Assembly (NCBI RefSeq): GCF_004766055.1
Contig: NZ_SPQR01000002.1
Coordinates: forward strand, 62,001 to 126,000
DNA length: 64,000 nt
Direction of reading: 5' to 3'
DNA from: Desulfosporosinus sp. Sb-LF
Lineage (GTDB): Bacteria; Bacillota; Desulfitobacteriia; Desulfitobacteriales; Desulfitobacteriaceae
Shown here: piece after piece, positions 55,088 through 63,509 of the stretch
How positions within the stretch are numbered: position 1 is the stretch's first letter
Layout: each line of letters starts with the position of its first letter
Notes under the pieces: generated by a model
Told to the model about the DNA's origin: nothing
The model's input: only the letters and a program-made list of their open reading frames with translations
Databases searched by the model: none
Made by a program: the position numbers and the translations under genes

Positions 55088-55930
55088 CTATCGTTTCAGT
55101 GCTGCCAAATCAAACTCTGGCACTAGCCCTTCTTGCATGGCTCGACTAAGTAAGGCAGTTATTGCCTCATACCCTTTTTCGCCAAGATTCTCGGAAAACT
55201 CATTCACATAAAGATTGATATGTGCGTTTGCTACCTCACTGGACAACTCTTGAGCATGTTGAAGTATATATTCCTGGGACGCCTTTGGATTTGCCCAAGC
55301 ATAGTTAAGTGAAGCCCTAATCCAAGCTGAGACGGTACCCAAATCCATAGAACGACGAGCAATAATCGCGCCCAGGGGAATCGGCAAATGGGTATCAGAC
55401 TCCCACCAGCTTCCTAAATCGGCTAAGAGCCTTAGATCATACGCCGGGTAAGTGAAGCGTGCCTCGTGAATTACAAGCCCCGCGTCGATTGCCCCATCGC
55501 GTACCGCTGGCATAATCTCTTGGAAGGGCATCACCACAATTTCACCTACGCCTCCTGGCACCTGTTGAGCTGCCCACAGCCTAAATAGCAAGTAGGCGGT
55601 GGATCGTTCACTAGGTACAGCCACCCGTCGTCCAGCCAGTACCGCCGGTCCCTTATCCGCAGCTACTTTATTTGAGGTCAATACCAGGGGGCCACAGCCT
55701 CTACCCAACGCGCCCCCACAAGGTAGCAACGCATAGTCTGATAACACCCATGGTAGTGCCGCGTACGAAATTTTCACCACATCCGGCCCGCTCGAGCTGG
55801 CTGCCAAACCATTCGTGATATCGATATCTGCATAGGTTACGTCAAGCTTTGGTGCCCCGGGAATGAGTCCGTGTACCCAAGCGTGGAAAATAAACGTGTC
55901 ATTAGGACAAGGTGAAAACGCAATTTTCAT
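55088..55930 (-). CDS. mqnD: 1,4-dihydroxy-6-naphthoate synthase (futalosine pathway)
   Basis: A 280-residue protein of the MqnA/MqnD periplasmic-binding-like fold, here cytosolic. KIAFSPCPNDTFIFHAWVHG, DITNGLAASSSGPDVVKISY, VAVPSERSTAYLLFRLW and DAGLVIHEARFTY match MqnD, which turns cyclic dehypoxanthinylfutalosine into 1,4-dihydroxy-6-naphthoate. Its ATG overlaps the mqnB stop (ATGA). It is the third gene after ubiX and mqnB. The other futalosine genes (mqnA, mqnC, mqnE) are outside the window. Confidence 0.94.
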   Translation of the reverse strand: MKIAFSPCPNDTFIFHAWVHGLIPGAPKLDVTYADIDITNGLAASSSGPDVVKISYAALPWVLSDYALLPCGGALGRGCGPLVLTSNKVAADKGPAVLAGRRVAVPSERSTAYLLFRLWAAQQVPGGVGEIVVMPFQEIMPAVRDGAIDAGLVIHEARFTYPAYDLRLLADLGSWWESDTHLPIPLGAIIARRSMDLGTVSAWIRASLNYAWANPKASQEYILQHAQELSSEVANAHINLYVNEFSENLGEKGYEAITALLSRAMQEGLVPEFDLAALKR

Positions 55931-56580
55931 AGCAAATCCTCCAATACTGAGAAAGTTTTTTCCAAGACGTCCAAAGCCTCTTTAATACGCCACGCGTTCT
56001 TATCACGTGGTCCGACCTGGTTTGAGATAGCCCGAATTTCCAAAGCAGGCACTCCATAAATATAGGCAGCAAGAGCGACTCCATACCCTTCCATCCCCTC
56101 GGCGGCAACGCCTGGCACCCGCCTGGACCTTTCTGCAGCACTGACAGCCGTACCAGTCGCCGTAGATACCGTGATTATTGGACCGTTAATAACTGGCAGC
56201 TTCGCCGCACGCAAAGCACCGGTCACCCGATTCAATAGGTTAATATCTACCTGAACCTTGGTGGAACCAAAGCCTAGCTCATCAAAACTACTAAACCCCT
56301 CCGGGGTCTCCACCCCTAGGTCTGCAGCAACAATTTCATCTGCGACCACGAGGGTTCCGACCTCCGCTCTGTCAGAAAAGCCCCCAGCGATACCCGTACT
56401 TATAACCAATCCGTATACATTTGTCGCCAATACCTTCGCTGTGTTCGCTGCGGCAGCCACGGGACCTACACCCGCCACCAAGACATCGATTGTTTGATTA
56501 GTCTGTAACCCACGCAGCACAGCATCCTTTTCTGCTGACACAGCAGTTACGATGAGAATGCGGTTTTTATCGGAAAGCAT
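55927..56580 (-). CDS. mqnB: Futalosine hydrolase
   Basis: About 217 residues of the nucleoside phosphorylase/MTA nucleosidase fold: ILIVTAVSAEKDAVLRGL, LVAGVGPVAAAANTAKVLA, STGIAGGF and AEGMEGYGVALAAYIYGVP, then EIRAISNQVGPRDK, which includes the conserved catalytic-site segment. It removes the base from futalosine in menaquinone synthesis. I chose the ATG at 56580, 7 nt after GGGGGA and just past the ubiX stop; upstream starts lie inside ubiX. It is coupled to mqnD by an ATGA overlap. Confidence 0.92.
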   Translation of the reverse strand: MLSDKNRILIVTAVSAEKDAVLRGLQTNQTIDVLVAGVGPVAAAANTAKVLATNVYGLVISTGIAGGFSDRAEVGTLVVADEIVAADLGVETPEGFSSFDELGFGSTKVQVDINLLNRVTGALRAAKLPVINGPIITVSTATGTAVSAAERSRRVPGVAAEGMEGYGVALAAYIYGVPALEIRAISNQVGPRDKNAWRIKEALDVLEKTFSVLEDLL

Positions 56581-56581
56581 A

Positions 56582-57145
56582 TTATTGTCCCCCATTCCAC
56601 CGCTTAACTCCAGCATACTCAATTCCAAATTGGTCCAGTATTTTCATAACATGATGATTTATCAAGTCTTCTATACTCTGAGGATGATTATAAAAAGCCG
56701 GCATTGGCGGAACCATTTTAACCCCAATTCTTGATAACTTCAGCATATTTTCTATATGGATAGGGCTTAGCGGAGTCTCTCTAGGACTCAATATTAGGCT
56801 TCTTCCTTCTTTGATCATTACCCCCGCTGTTCTTGAAATGAGATTATCATCATACCCATGAGCTATTGAACTTAGTGTTTTCATACTACAAGGCACAATA
56901 ACCATGCCATCCGTAATAAAGGATCCGCTCGAGATTTTTGCCCCTAAGTTCTTATTCTCATAGACCACAGTCGCTAAACTCTCTATATCCTCTAAGGAAT
57001 CATTCGTTTCTATTTCCAAATTCTCCTTAGCCCAGTCACTCATTATAAGATGAGTCTTCACCATACCTGTGTCTTTTAAGGTTCTCAGCAAATTCATCGC
57101 GTATATTGTTCCCGTTGCCCCAGTAACCCCAACAACAATTTCCAT
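56582..57145 (-). CDS. ubiX: UbiX-type flavin prenyltransferase
   Basis: A 187-residue homolog of UbiX: VGVTGATGTIYAMNLLRTL at the FMN site, PCSMKTLSSIAHGYDDNLISR and SPRETPLSPIHIENMLKL. It would make prenylated FMN for a UbiD-type decarboxylase, here probably the one that decarboxylates 1,4-dihydroxy-6-naphthoate in the futalosine route. No ubiD-like gene is in the window. It leads the ubiX-mqnB-mqnD operon. AAGGAG precedes the ATG. Confidence 0.93.
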   Translation of the reverse strand: MEIVVGVTGATGTIYAMNLLRTLKDTGMVKTHLIMSDWAKENLEIETNDSLEDIESLATVVYENKNLGAKISSGSFITDGMVIVPCSMKTLSSIAHGYDDNLISRTAGVMIKEGRSLILSPRETPLSPIHIENMLKLSRIGVKMVPPMPAFYNHPQSIEDLINHHVMKILDQFGIEYAGVKRWNGGQ

Positions 57146-57231
57146 GTTTCATCTCCTTCCCGTATGAATCGTTTATTTCCTCATCTATTACCCACATCCG
57201 CTGAAGATGACTTATTCTTCGATATAGGGTA

Positions 57232-57264
57232 ACGGCAATAGTTATATTATATCCCTATTGCCGT
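57232..57264 (-). promoter_or_regulatory. Palindromic operator over the -10 box of ubiX-mqnB-mqnD
   Basis: ACGGCAATAG (57232-57241) and CTATTGCCGT (57255-57264) are exact reverse complements around 13 bp that include TATAAT on the minus strand. It lies 87 bp upstream of the ubiX ATG. A near-identical element precedes the FUSC gene at 58451-58480. Confidence 0.6.
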
Positions 57265-57348
57265 TTTTCCTCTATATCCGGAACATCTTTATAATAACTG
57301 CTTAAAGAAATGCCTGTTTTTGAATAATGCTTGTGATAACAATATACA

Positions 57349-57379
57349 TAGCTAGAAGTTCAAATCGAACTTCTAGCTA
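57349..57379 (-). terminator. Hairpin behind the FUSC gene
   Basis: TAGCTAGAAGTTC and GAACTTCTAGCTA are exact 13-bp arms with loop AAATC. It lies 55 bp past the FUSC stop. There is no clear T-run, so termination may be weak. Confidence 0.55.
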
Positions 57380-57433
57380 ATCAAATACTCTCAACTTTTC
57401 TCGTAAAGCAACATTGAGGTTATAGTGAATAGC

Positions 57434-58426
57434 CTAGTCTATACGCAAACACCCACTTGCCGCTTTCGTAATTTCTTCAACCCAATGAAGTAATTCTAAC
57501 AAATATCCTTTATTTGAACCTGCATAATTTTGTTCGGTTTCAATGCTGTCATGAATTAACTTCATTAGTACAGTTGTCTCTAGATAAATGGATGGCGCAA
57601 CTAAAGCCTTTGGATCCATAATTAACGAGAGTAAATAAAAGCTTTGCGACAAAAGCTTTGTAAGATCACGCTCAAGTCCAGCTGAAAATGGTCTTATCCA
57701 TCCTTTTCTGAGTGCTAGGATCTGTTCTACTGCGAAGCTCATACGTTCTAAACGATTCATCGGCTCTACATAAACTAATCTAAACGTTTCGTCGACTTTC
57801 CCCCACAAATTCACTCTTCGAGATAGGGTTACTAACTTTTTAGAGTGTTTTATGCTTTCCTTTAGATCTTGGATTGCCTCTTTATCAACCGACTTTTCGG
57901 AATCAAGGAGCGCCCGGAAAGCTAACCTGTAAATTTTGATCACCTGATCACGTGACTTATCGAAAGCATTTTCAACCTCATCTTTGTACTTTGGAGGGAA
58001 AACGAGCCAATTAACCAAAAAGGCAATGAGAATACCAAGGGCAGTATCTGCTAAACGGTTGAATGCATAATTCAAAGGGTCTCCCTCTATGTTAAGTGTG
58101 ATCGCGATAAAAACAATACTTGCTATATTCATGGCTTCGTTCCAACGCATATGGTTGAGTACAACAAACGTGACGACAACCCCGAGTCCAATCCATAACG
58201 GATTATTGATAGCAACTAAGGCAAAAAGATATCCGAACGCCGCTCCTACTAAGGTGCCTTTTAATCGGTTCACACCCTGTTTAAAAGAATCAGCCAGGGT
58301 TGCTTGTAAAGCAATTACAGCTGCGATTGCGGAGTAAAACGGATATTCCAAATGCAGGAGATGCGCAATAAGGACACATAAACAAACGGCAATTCCTGTT
58401 TTTACAATTCGCCAACCAAACTTCAT
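57434..58426 (-). CDS. FUSC/aromatic acid exporter family membrane protein
   Basis: A 330-residue protein with about six N-terminal helices (IVKTGIAVCLCVLIAHLLHL, RLKGTLVGAAFGYLFALVA, NRLADTALGILIAFLVNWLV) and a helical cytosolic C-terminus. This is the layout of the Firmicute aromatic acid exporter family related to AaeB/YccS. It would export aromatic carboxylates or similar anions. GGGAGG precedes the ATG. The shared operator with the menaquinone operon suggests a tie to aromatic intermediates; that is inferred. Confidence 0.88.
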   Translation of the reverse strand: MKFGWRIVKTGIAVCLCVLIAHLLHLEYPFYSAIAAVIALQATLADSFKQGVNRLKGTLVGAAFGYLFALVAINNPLWIGLGVVVTFVVLNHMRWNEAMNIASIVFIAITLNIEGDPLNYAFNRLADTALGILIAFLVNWLVFPPKYKDEVENAFDKSRDQVIKIYRLAFRALLDSEKSVDKEAIQDLKESIKHSKKLVTLSRRVNLWGKVDETFRLVYVEPMNRLERMSFAVEQILALRKGWIRPFSAGLERDLTKLLSQSFYLLSLIMDPKALVAPSIYLETTVLMKLIHDSIETEQNYAGSNKGYLLELLHWVEEITKAASGCLRID

Positions 58427-58450
58427 ATTTTTCCTCCCTCTACTAAAAAT

Positions 58451-58480
58451 GGCAATAGGTATATTATACCCTCTATCGCC
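58451..58480 (-). promoter_or_regulatory. Palindromic operator over the -10 box of the FUSC gene
   Basis: GGCAATAG (58451-58458) and CTATCGCC (58473-58480) pair with one mismatch around 14 bp containing TATAAT on the minus strand, with a possible ATGGCA 16 bp before the box. It lies 25 bp upstream of the FUSC ATG and matches 57232-57264 almost base for base. Confidence 0.6.
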
Positions 58481-58793
58481 GTTTTGCCATTACCTCAATG
58501 TTAATAACCTTATGTAGTTGGATTCCCATCTGTAACCAGCGTTCTGGATAACGATTTATTTGTCCAATTCATTCTACTCCGAAAGTGCACCTCCATCGTC
58601 CTTCTCAAAAGTAATGGAACGTCTAAGTTTAAAGCTAAAAGCCTTGAGGTTTGTACAAAAGTGTGTACCTCAAGGCTTTTATCATTTATTTTATAAAAAT
58701 TGGTGGTTTAGATTGACAAGGCGTAGCATACTTTTCCAATCCTACGCCAGAAAAATGTTTCCATTGTGAAAACCTATGAACCGTTGGCTGGAG
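58481..58793. other. Gap between the FUSC promoter and the RND gene
   Basis: Holds the terminator at 58637-58680. The other open frames here lack ribosome sites and are not supported. Confidence 0.5.
58637..58680. terminator. Terminator of the RND efflux operon
   Basis: AAAAGCCTTGAGGT and ACCTCAAGGCTTTT are exact reverse complements, with T-runs on both strands. It lies 114 bp beyond the RND permease stop. Confidence 0.8.
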
Positions 58794-61700
58794 TTAAGTT
58801 GGCAAATCAAGCTTCTTTATACTATCTTTTGGCCAGAAAAATTGTTTAAGTTTTCCCTTCAGTCTGTTAAAGCCTAAAAAGAGAATTGGAATAATAATTA
58901 AAGTAAAAACAGTCGATGAAATTAGGCCTCCGATTAAGACCCAGGCCATGCCTACCCGTTGTTCCGACCCTTCACTGATGGCCAAGGCAGTGGGCAACAT
59001 CCCGAAAATCATGGTCAGGGAAGTCATGGCAATTGGCCGGAGACGGGTCAAACCGGCTTCAATAACTGCATCCCGAGGGGTTTTGCCCCGCTCAATGAGA
59101 GTCAATGTATAATCCAGCAGCAATGTTCCGTTCTTGGCTACTAGCCCATCCATCATGATAAATCCAATCATTGAGTATAGATTGAGGGTATTCTTGGTGA
59201 TGGCCAACGCAATTAAAGCACCAATGAAACCTAGCGGTAAAGAGAATAAGCGAATGAAAGGTGTTAAAAATGATTCATACAAAACTACCAAAACCATATA
59301 AACTAGAGTAATGGAAAGCAGCATGGCTGAAATCATTTGCGTGAAGGTATCATTCATGGACTGGGCCTGGCCGGAAAACCGGACGGTATACATGGGATCA
59401 ATGCCTGCAGCCTTAATCTTCGCATTGACCTCACTCGTAAACTCTTGAAGGGGACGACCATTTAGATTGCAGGAAACAGTAATAGTTCTCTGCTTATCCT
59501 CCCGGCGGATAGATCTAGGACCCACACTTTGCTTGAAATCCACCAGATTGCCCAGGGCGATGGTCTGTCCTCCTGAATTGATGGGAATCCGGCGTAAATC
59601 CTCAACGGGTATCTTATTGCCGTCTTTAAAGCGGACGTTGATATTTATGTCCAGACCCTGGTCCACAAATGTTCCGGCTGTGGCTCCAGTGATTCCCGTC
59701 TGCAATGACTTGTTGACATCCGCCATGGCTACTCCGAAGTATTTAACCCGATCCCGGTTGATGACAGCTTCAATTTGGGGCTGACCAACCCGCCAATTGC
59801 TGTTCACATCCTTGGACCCCTGAGTCTGGTTAAGGATATCTACGACTTGATTCGATATTGCTACGAGCTTGTCATTATCCGGACCCAATACCTGAATTTG
59901 GACGTTGCCGCCGCCACCGCCTGGGCCGCCGCCCATGCCAGGCATTCCTGCAATTGAGGCACTGGCCACGCTTATTCTAACGGTACCAGGAGGAAACTGT
60001 TTCATGGACCAAGCACGTGCCTCGTCAGAAACCTGAACAACGGTACGTTTTCTAGCCTTTTTGTCCTTCAGCTGCACATTGACCGATCCCGAGTTGGATG
60101 ATGCTCTCGATCGGTAATTATCCAATTCCGGAATAGCTTTTACATACTGTTCAATCTTAAGCAGACCCGCATCAGTCTGTTCAAAAGGAGTACCTACGGG
60201 AAGCTCCAAGTTAATGGAAAAGCTTCCTTCATCCGATTGGGGCATGTATTCAATGCCCACCACCTGAAGAGGAATAAGGCTTACTGACCCTATAAACACA
60301 AGTAAAGCAACAGCTAAAATCTTCTTTGGATGCCTCAATGCCCCACGCAAGGTTTTTTCGTAAAAATCTTTAATCTTGAAACCCAAGGCGTCTACGTAGT
60401 CGAACATACGGAAGTGTTTTTTGTTTAAACCCGTCTTGTAAAACTTTGAAGATAACATCGGGGTTACAGTAAATGAAACAAAGAGAGAAAAAAGAGTGGC
60501 AAAAACGACCGTTAAACCAAACTGTCGGAAAAACTGTCCCACCATGCCATTCATGAAAGCAATCGGTAAAAAGACCACCACATCGCACAGGGTAATGGCA
60601 ATGGCGGCCATGCCAATTTCCATCCGACCTTCCAAAGCGGCTTTTTCCGAGGATTTTCCCATATGCATGTGCCGGTGGATGTTTTCCAATACAACAATAG
60701 AGTCGTCAACTAGAATCCCGATACATAGGGCCATGGCCATCAGAGACATGATATTGAAAGTAAATCCGGCCACGTATATAGCAAAAAGGGTGGCCACCAG
60801 GGAGGTTGGGATGGCGATGAGAACTGTAACCATGGAGCGCCGCTCTTTCAAGAAGAAGTACAGAGCCAAGGCTACGGTGAACATGCCTTCAAAAATGCTT
60901 TCCATCGTATTATTTAAGGATTTATTCACATAGGCAGAGGCGTCATAGGAAACATAAAAGTTATAATCAGGGTAATCTTTTTTCAACTGCTCGATTTCCT
61001 GTCTTAAACCTGCTCCGACTTTAACCACGCTGGCATCGCTCTGCTTGAAAACTTGAATCCCAACCTGGTCCTCTCCGTTAATACGATTGCTGGACTGGAC
61101 ACTACTGATCTGCCGATTAACTGTGGCGATATTTTTTAATGGAACAGTCCCACCGGCGGAAGTGGCTATGGTCAGGTTGGCGATCTCATCAACACTCTTA
61201 AACTCACCCGTAACCGTCAGATCATAATCCTTTTCCAGATTCAACTTGCCGGCGGGTGAGTTGGTGTTTTCGGCCCCAATCTTACTGATTATGCTATTGA
61301 GGGAAACCCCATAGTATACGAGCTTATCCTTGTCGACTTCTACGGCGATTTCTTCCTGTCTACCTCCGGAAATGGAGACATCAGCTACTCCAGTAATCGT
61401 TTGCAGGCGATCCTTGATCGTATTAGTGGCCATATTGTACGTCGTGACCTTAGAGTAGGATGAACTCATCCCCAGAAACATCACAGGCTGGTCATTGATG
61501 TCCCGCTTTTCGACCTGGATATTCTTGACACTATCAGGCAAGTGGTCTTTAATGCTCTCTATTTTCTTGCTAACATCCATGGTGGCTTGATCAACATTGG
61601 CACTGAGGTCAAACTGCAGAACAACAAAACCCGAGCCTTGATTACACGTGGAGCTTAACGTTTTTAATTTGGAGGTGGAAGAAATAACATCCTCTATCGG

Positions 61701-61895
61701 TTTAATTACCTGTTTCTCAACCTCTTCGGCGCTAGCTCCCGGGTAGTCTGCCTGTACAGTGATAACAGGTGTATTTATGGCGGGAAGCAAATCTACCCCA
61801 ATGCGGTTATAGCTGTAGAGTCCGAGAACCACAAAGAACATGATAATCATGGTGATCCCGGCGGGACGTTTGATAGAAAATCCAGTAATATTCAT
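58794..61895 (-). CDS. RND family efflux permease (HAE1/AcrB-like)
   Basis: A 1033-residue, 12-helix proton-driven pump with two large outer loops. Seen: RPAGITMIIMFFVVLGLYSY at the N-terminus, DYPGASAEEVEKQVIKPIE, GILVDDSIVVLENIHRHM (helix 4 proton-relay aspartates) and the second-half GFIMMDGLVAKNGTLLLDY. It resembles SwrC-type Firmicute RND pumps, which work without an outer membrane. The second porter loop carries a glycine-rich insert (PGMGGGPGGGGGN). It follows the adaptor gene by 11 bp. The substrate is unknown. Confidence 0.94.
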   Translation of the reverse strand: MNITGFSIKRPAGITMIIMFFVVLGLYSYNRIGVDLLPAINTPVITVQADYPGASAEEVEKQVIKPIEDVISSTSKLKTLSSTCNQGSGFVVLQFDLSANVDQATMDVSKKIESIKDHLPDSVKNIQVEKRDINDQPVMFLGMSSSYSKVTTYNMATNTIKDRLQTITGVADVSISGGRQEEIAVEVDKDKLVYYGVSLNSIISKIGAENTNSPAGKLNLEKDYDLTVTGEFKSVDEIANLTIATSAGGTVPLKNIATVNRQISSVQSSNRINGEDQVGIQVFKQSDASVVKVGAGLRQEIEQLKKDYPDYNFYVSYDASAYVNKSLNNTMESIFEGMFTVALALYFFLKERRSMVTVLIAIPTSLVATLFAIYVAGFTFNIMSLMAMALCIGILVDDSIVVLENIHRHMHMGKSSEKAALEGRMEIGMAAIAITLCDVVVFLPIAFMNGMVGQFFRQFGLTVVFATLFSLFVSFTVTPMLSSKFYKTGLNKKHFRMFDYVDALGFKIKDFYEKTLRGALRHPKKILAVALLVFIGSVSLIPLQVVGIEYMPQSDEGSFSINLELPVGTPFEQTDAGLLKIEQYVKAIPELDNYRSRASSNSGSVNVQLKDKKARKRTVVQVSDEARAWSMKQFPPGTVRISVASASIAGMPGMGGGPGGGGGNVQIQVLGPDNDKLVAISNQVVDILNQTQGSKDVNSNWRVGQPQIEAVINRDRVKYFGVAMADVNKSLQTGITGATAGTFVDQGLDININVRFKDGNKIPVEDLRRIPINSGGQTIALGNLVDFKQSVGPRSIRREDKQRTITVSCNLNGRPLQEFTSEVNAKIKAAGIDPMYTVRFSGQAQSMNDTFTQMISAMLLSITLVYMVLVVLYESFLTPFIRLFSLPLGFIGALIALAITKNTLNLYSMIGFIMMDGLVAKNGTLLLDYTLTLIERGKTPRDAVIEAGLTRLRPIAMTSLTMIFGMLPTALAISEGSEQRVGMAWVLIGGLISSTVFTLIIIPILFLGFNRLKGKLKQFFWPKDSIKKLDLPT

Positions 61896-61906
61896 GGTAT
61901 TATATC

Positions 61907-62971
61907 CTACTTCCCTTCAGCTTTAATGCTTACAGACTTACCGTCCTTTAGGGTTTGTAACCCGCTGGTTATTAGGATATCCCCCGAATTAAGCCCCTCA
62001 GTGATTTCCACCATTCCATTCAAGTCTATCCCTGTCTTGACAGGGCGCTCCGCTGCTTTGTCCACGTTAACTACGTAGACTACTTTTTTGTCGCCCTTAT
62101 CAACTATGGCAGCTTTCGGAACGGAGATTACCGCCTCCAGCCTGTTATACTTCAGTTTTATCTCGGCAAACATTCCTGGTTTTAATACCCGTTTCTGATT
62201 ATCAACCTCCACCCACATAGGATAGGTTTTATCTTTATCACTAGCGTAGGGGCTAATCTTGGCTACGATTCCCTTGTATGTTTGATTGGATATGGCAGGA
62301 ACAACAATATCGACTGCCTGCCCGACCTTAACGTAATTAACCTCGTCTTCCATTAAGCTGGCGTTAACTAGCACTTTATCTATATTTACTATGGTATATG
62401 CCGCCGTACTGCTTGAAACGGTTTCTCCCAAGCCGACATTTTTTGCGGTTACGATTCCATTAATAGGGGACCTAACCTGGGCGTTAGCTAGGTCGTTTTC
62501 GTTCTGCTGCATGGTAAGAAGATAAGTATTATATGTATTTAGAGCTGTATCGAATTCAGATTTTGAAATAGCTCCGGAATCCAAAAGCGTTTTCTTCTGG
62601 TCCGAATTGCGCTTGGCGTCATCAAGCAGAATGCGTGTTTTTTCAATTTGAAGGGCTGAATCACTGCTTTCCAGTGCCATCAGAACTTCTCCGGCGCTAA
62701 CTTCCTGTCCCACATCCTTTTGAACTGATTCAACCCGACCAGCTGATTTAGGCGACACTGTAATCTCTTCACTGGGAAGAATCTTCCCGACGACGGATAT
62801 GGTATTGGTTAAAGCTGATTTATTCACTTTAATAACTGAAACACTCTGGGCCTGACCCTGTCCGTTGGCATTTGCTTGGGTAGGCTGGCTTGTAGCTGTA
62901 GATTTATTACAACCAACAATATTAATTAATAGCATGAAAATTAGGACTAATAATAGGATTATTTTCCTCAC
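61907..62971 (-). CDS. RND pump membrane-fusion lipoprotein (HlyD/AcrA family)
   Basis: About 354 residues. A lipoprotein signal ends in the lipobox LINIVGC. VSPKSAGRVESVQKDVGQEVSAGEVL is the first half-lipoyl motif, a short coiled-coil hairpin follows (SALQIEKTRILLDDAKRN ... NENDLANAQVRSPINGIVT), then beta-barrel and membrane-proximal domains. It anchors to the outer face of the membrane and contacts the permease. I chose the GTG at 62971; a GTG at 62983 is possible, with AAGGAGAGG upstream of both. No TolC-like gene is present, as expected for a monoderm. Confidence 0.92.
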   Translation of the reverse strand: MRKIILLLVLIFMLLINIVGCNKSTATSQPTQANANGQGQAQSVSVIKVNKSALTNTISVVGKILPSEEITVSPKSAGRVESVQKDVGQEVSAGEVLMALESSDSALQIEKTRILLDDAKRNSDQKKTLLDSGAISKSEFDTALNTYNTYLLTMQQNENDLANAQVRSPINGIVTAKNVGLGETVSSSTAAYTIVNIDKVLVNASLMEDEVNYVKVGQAVDIVVPAISNQTYKGIVAKISPYASDKDKTYPMWVEVDNQKRVLKPGMFAEIKLKYNRLEAVISVPKAAIVDKGDKKVVYVVNVDKAAERPVKTGIDLNGMVEITEGLNSGDILITSGLQTLKDGKSVSIKAEGK

Positions 62972-63220
62972 GACAGCAATCACCTCTCCTTATTCATATA
63001 TACCGAAATAAAGTTTATTCTAAAATTCACCTCCAATCAAGGCCCAAATATCCAGTATTATTTAAGCACATAACTTTTCAGGTTAATCTTATACTCTAAT
63101 CCTTTAAACTACCTTTAGAAATAGCGAAACTATCTCTAACCGATTCCAGGGAAGCCTTCTCACTGGTATCCCGACATAACGGAAAATGTAAAGAATTTGC
63201 ACATATTGTAATGCTACAAA

Positions 63221-63240
63221 AAGAGCCCCAAAGGACTCTC
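63221..63240 (-). terminator. Intrinsic terminator of an unidentified minus-strand transcript
   Basis: GAGAGTCC and GGGCTCTT (minus strand) with loop TTTG and a following TTTG run after CTCTT. It lies about 270 bp past the NlpC/P60 stop, beyond another hairpin. Confidence 0.6.
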
Positions 63241-63460
63241 TTATCGCCTATGTATGGCGGAGGCAAACTTACATTGCTGGAAACCCAACATTGAAGCAGT
63301 GATTCCTGTTCAATTGACCTGTTAAAATTTGTTATTTTGCTATGAATTTAGCAGTTCTAATATATTGCTCTAACTATATTTAGACAGTTGATCAAGTTTG
63401 TAATTACCGGAACGAAAAGTACAAATGAAGAGGGTAATTAAGGGCTACAATATTTCGCAA

Positions 63461-63496
63461 ATAGCCAGCATTCTATCGATAAGGACGCTGGGCTAT
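63461..63496 (-). terminator. Hairpin behind the NlpC/P60 gene
   Basis: ATAGCC-AGC pairs with GCTGGGCTAT with one bulged G. It begins 14 bp past the stop. T-run weak (TATTTGCG). Confidence 0.55.
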
Positions 63497-63509
63497 GATC
63501 TGGCATTTA

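Larger units (their letters stand above)
62972..63509. other. 538-bp gap between the RND operon and the NlpC/P60 gene
   Basis: Contains two minus-strand hairpins (63221-63240 and 63461-63496) and AT-rich promoter-like sequence before the adaptor gene. The ~220 bp between the hairpins hold short inverted repeats but no open frame with a ribosome site, so a small RNA is possible. Confidence 0.5.

Noticed and set aside
58560-58769. Plus-strand open frame of 69 codons
   Set aside because: TTG start without ribosome site, and it spans a strong terminator hairpin.
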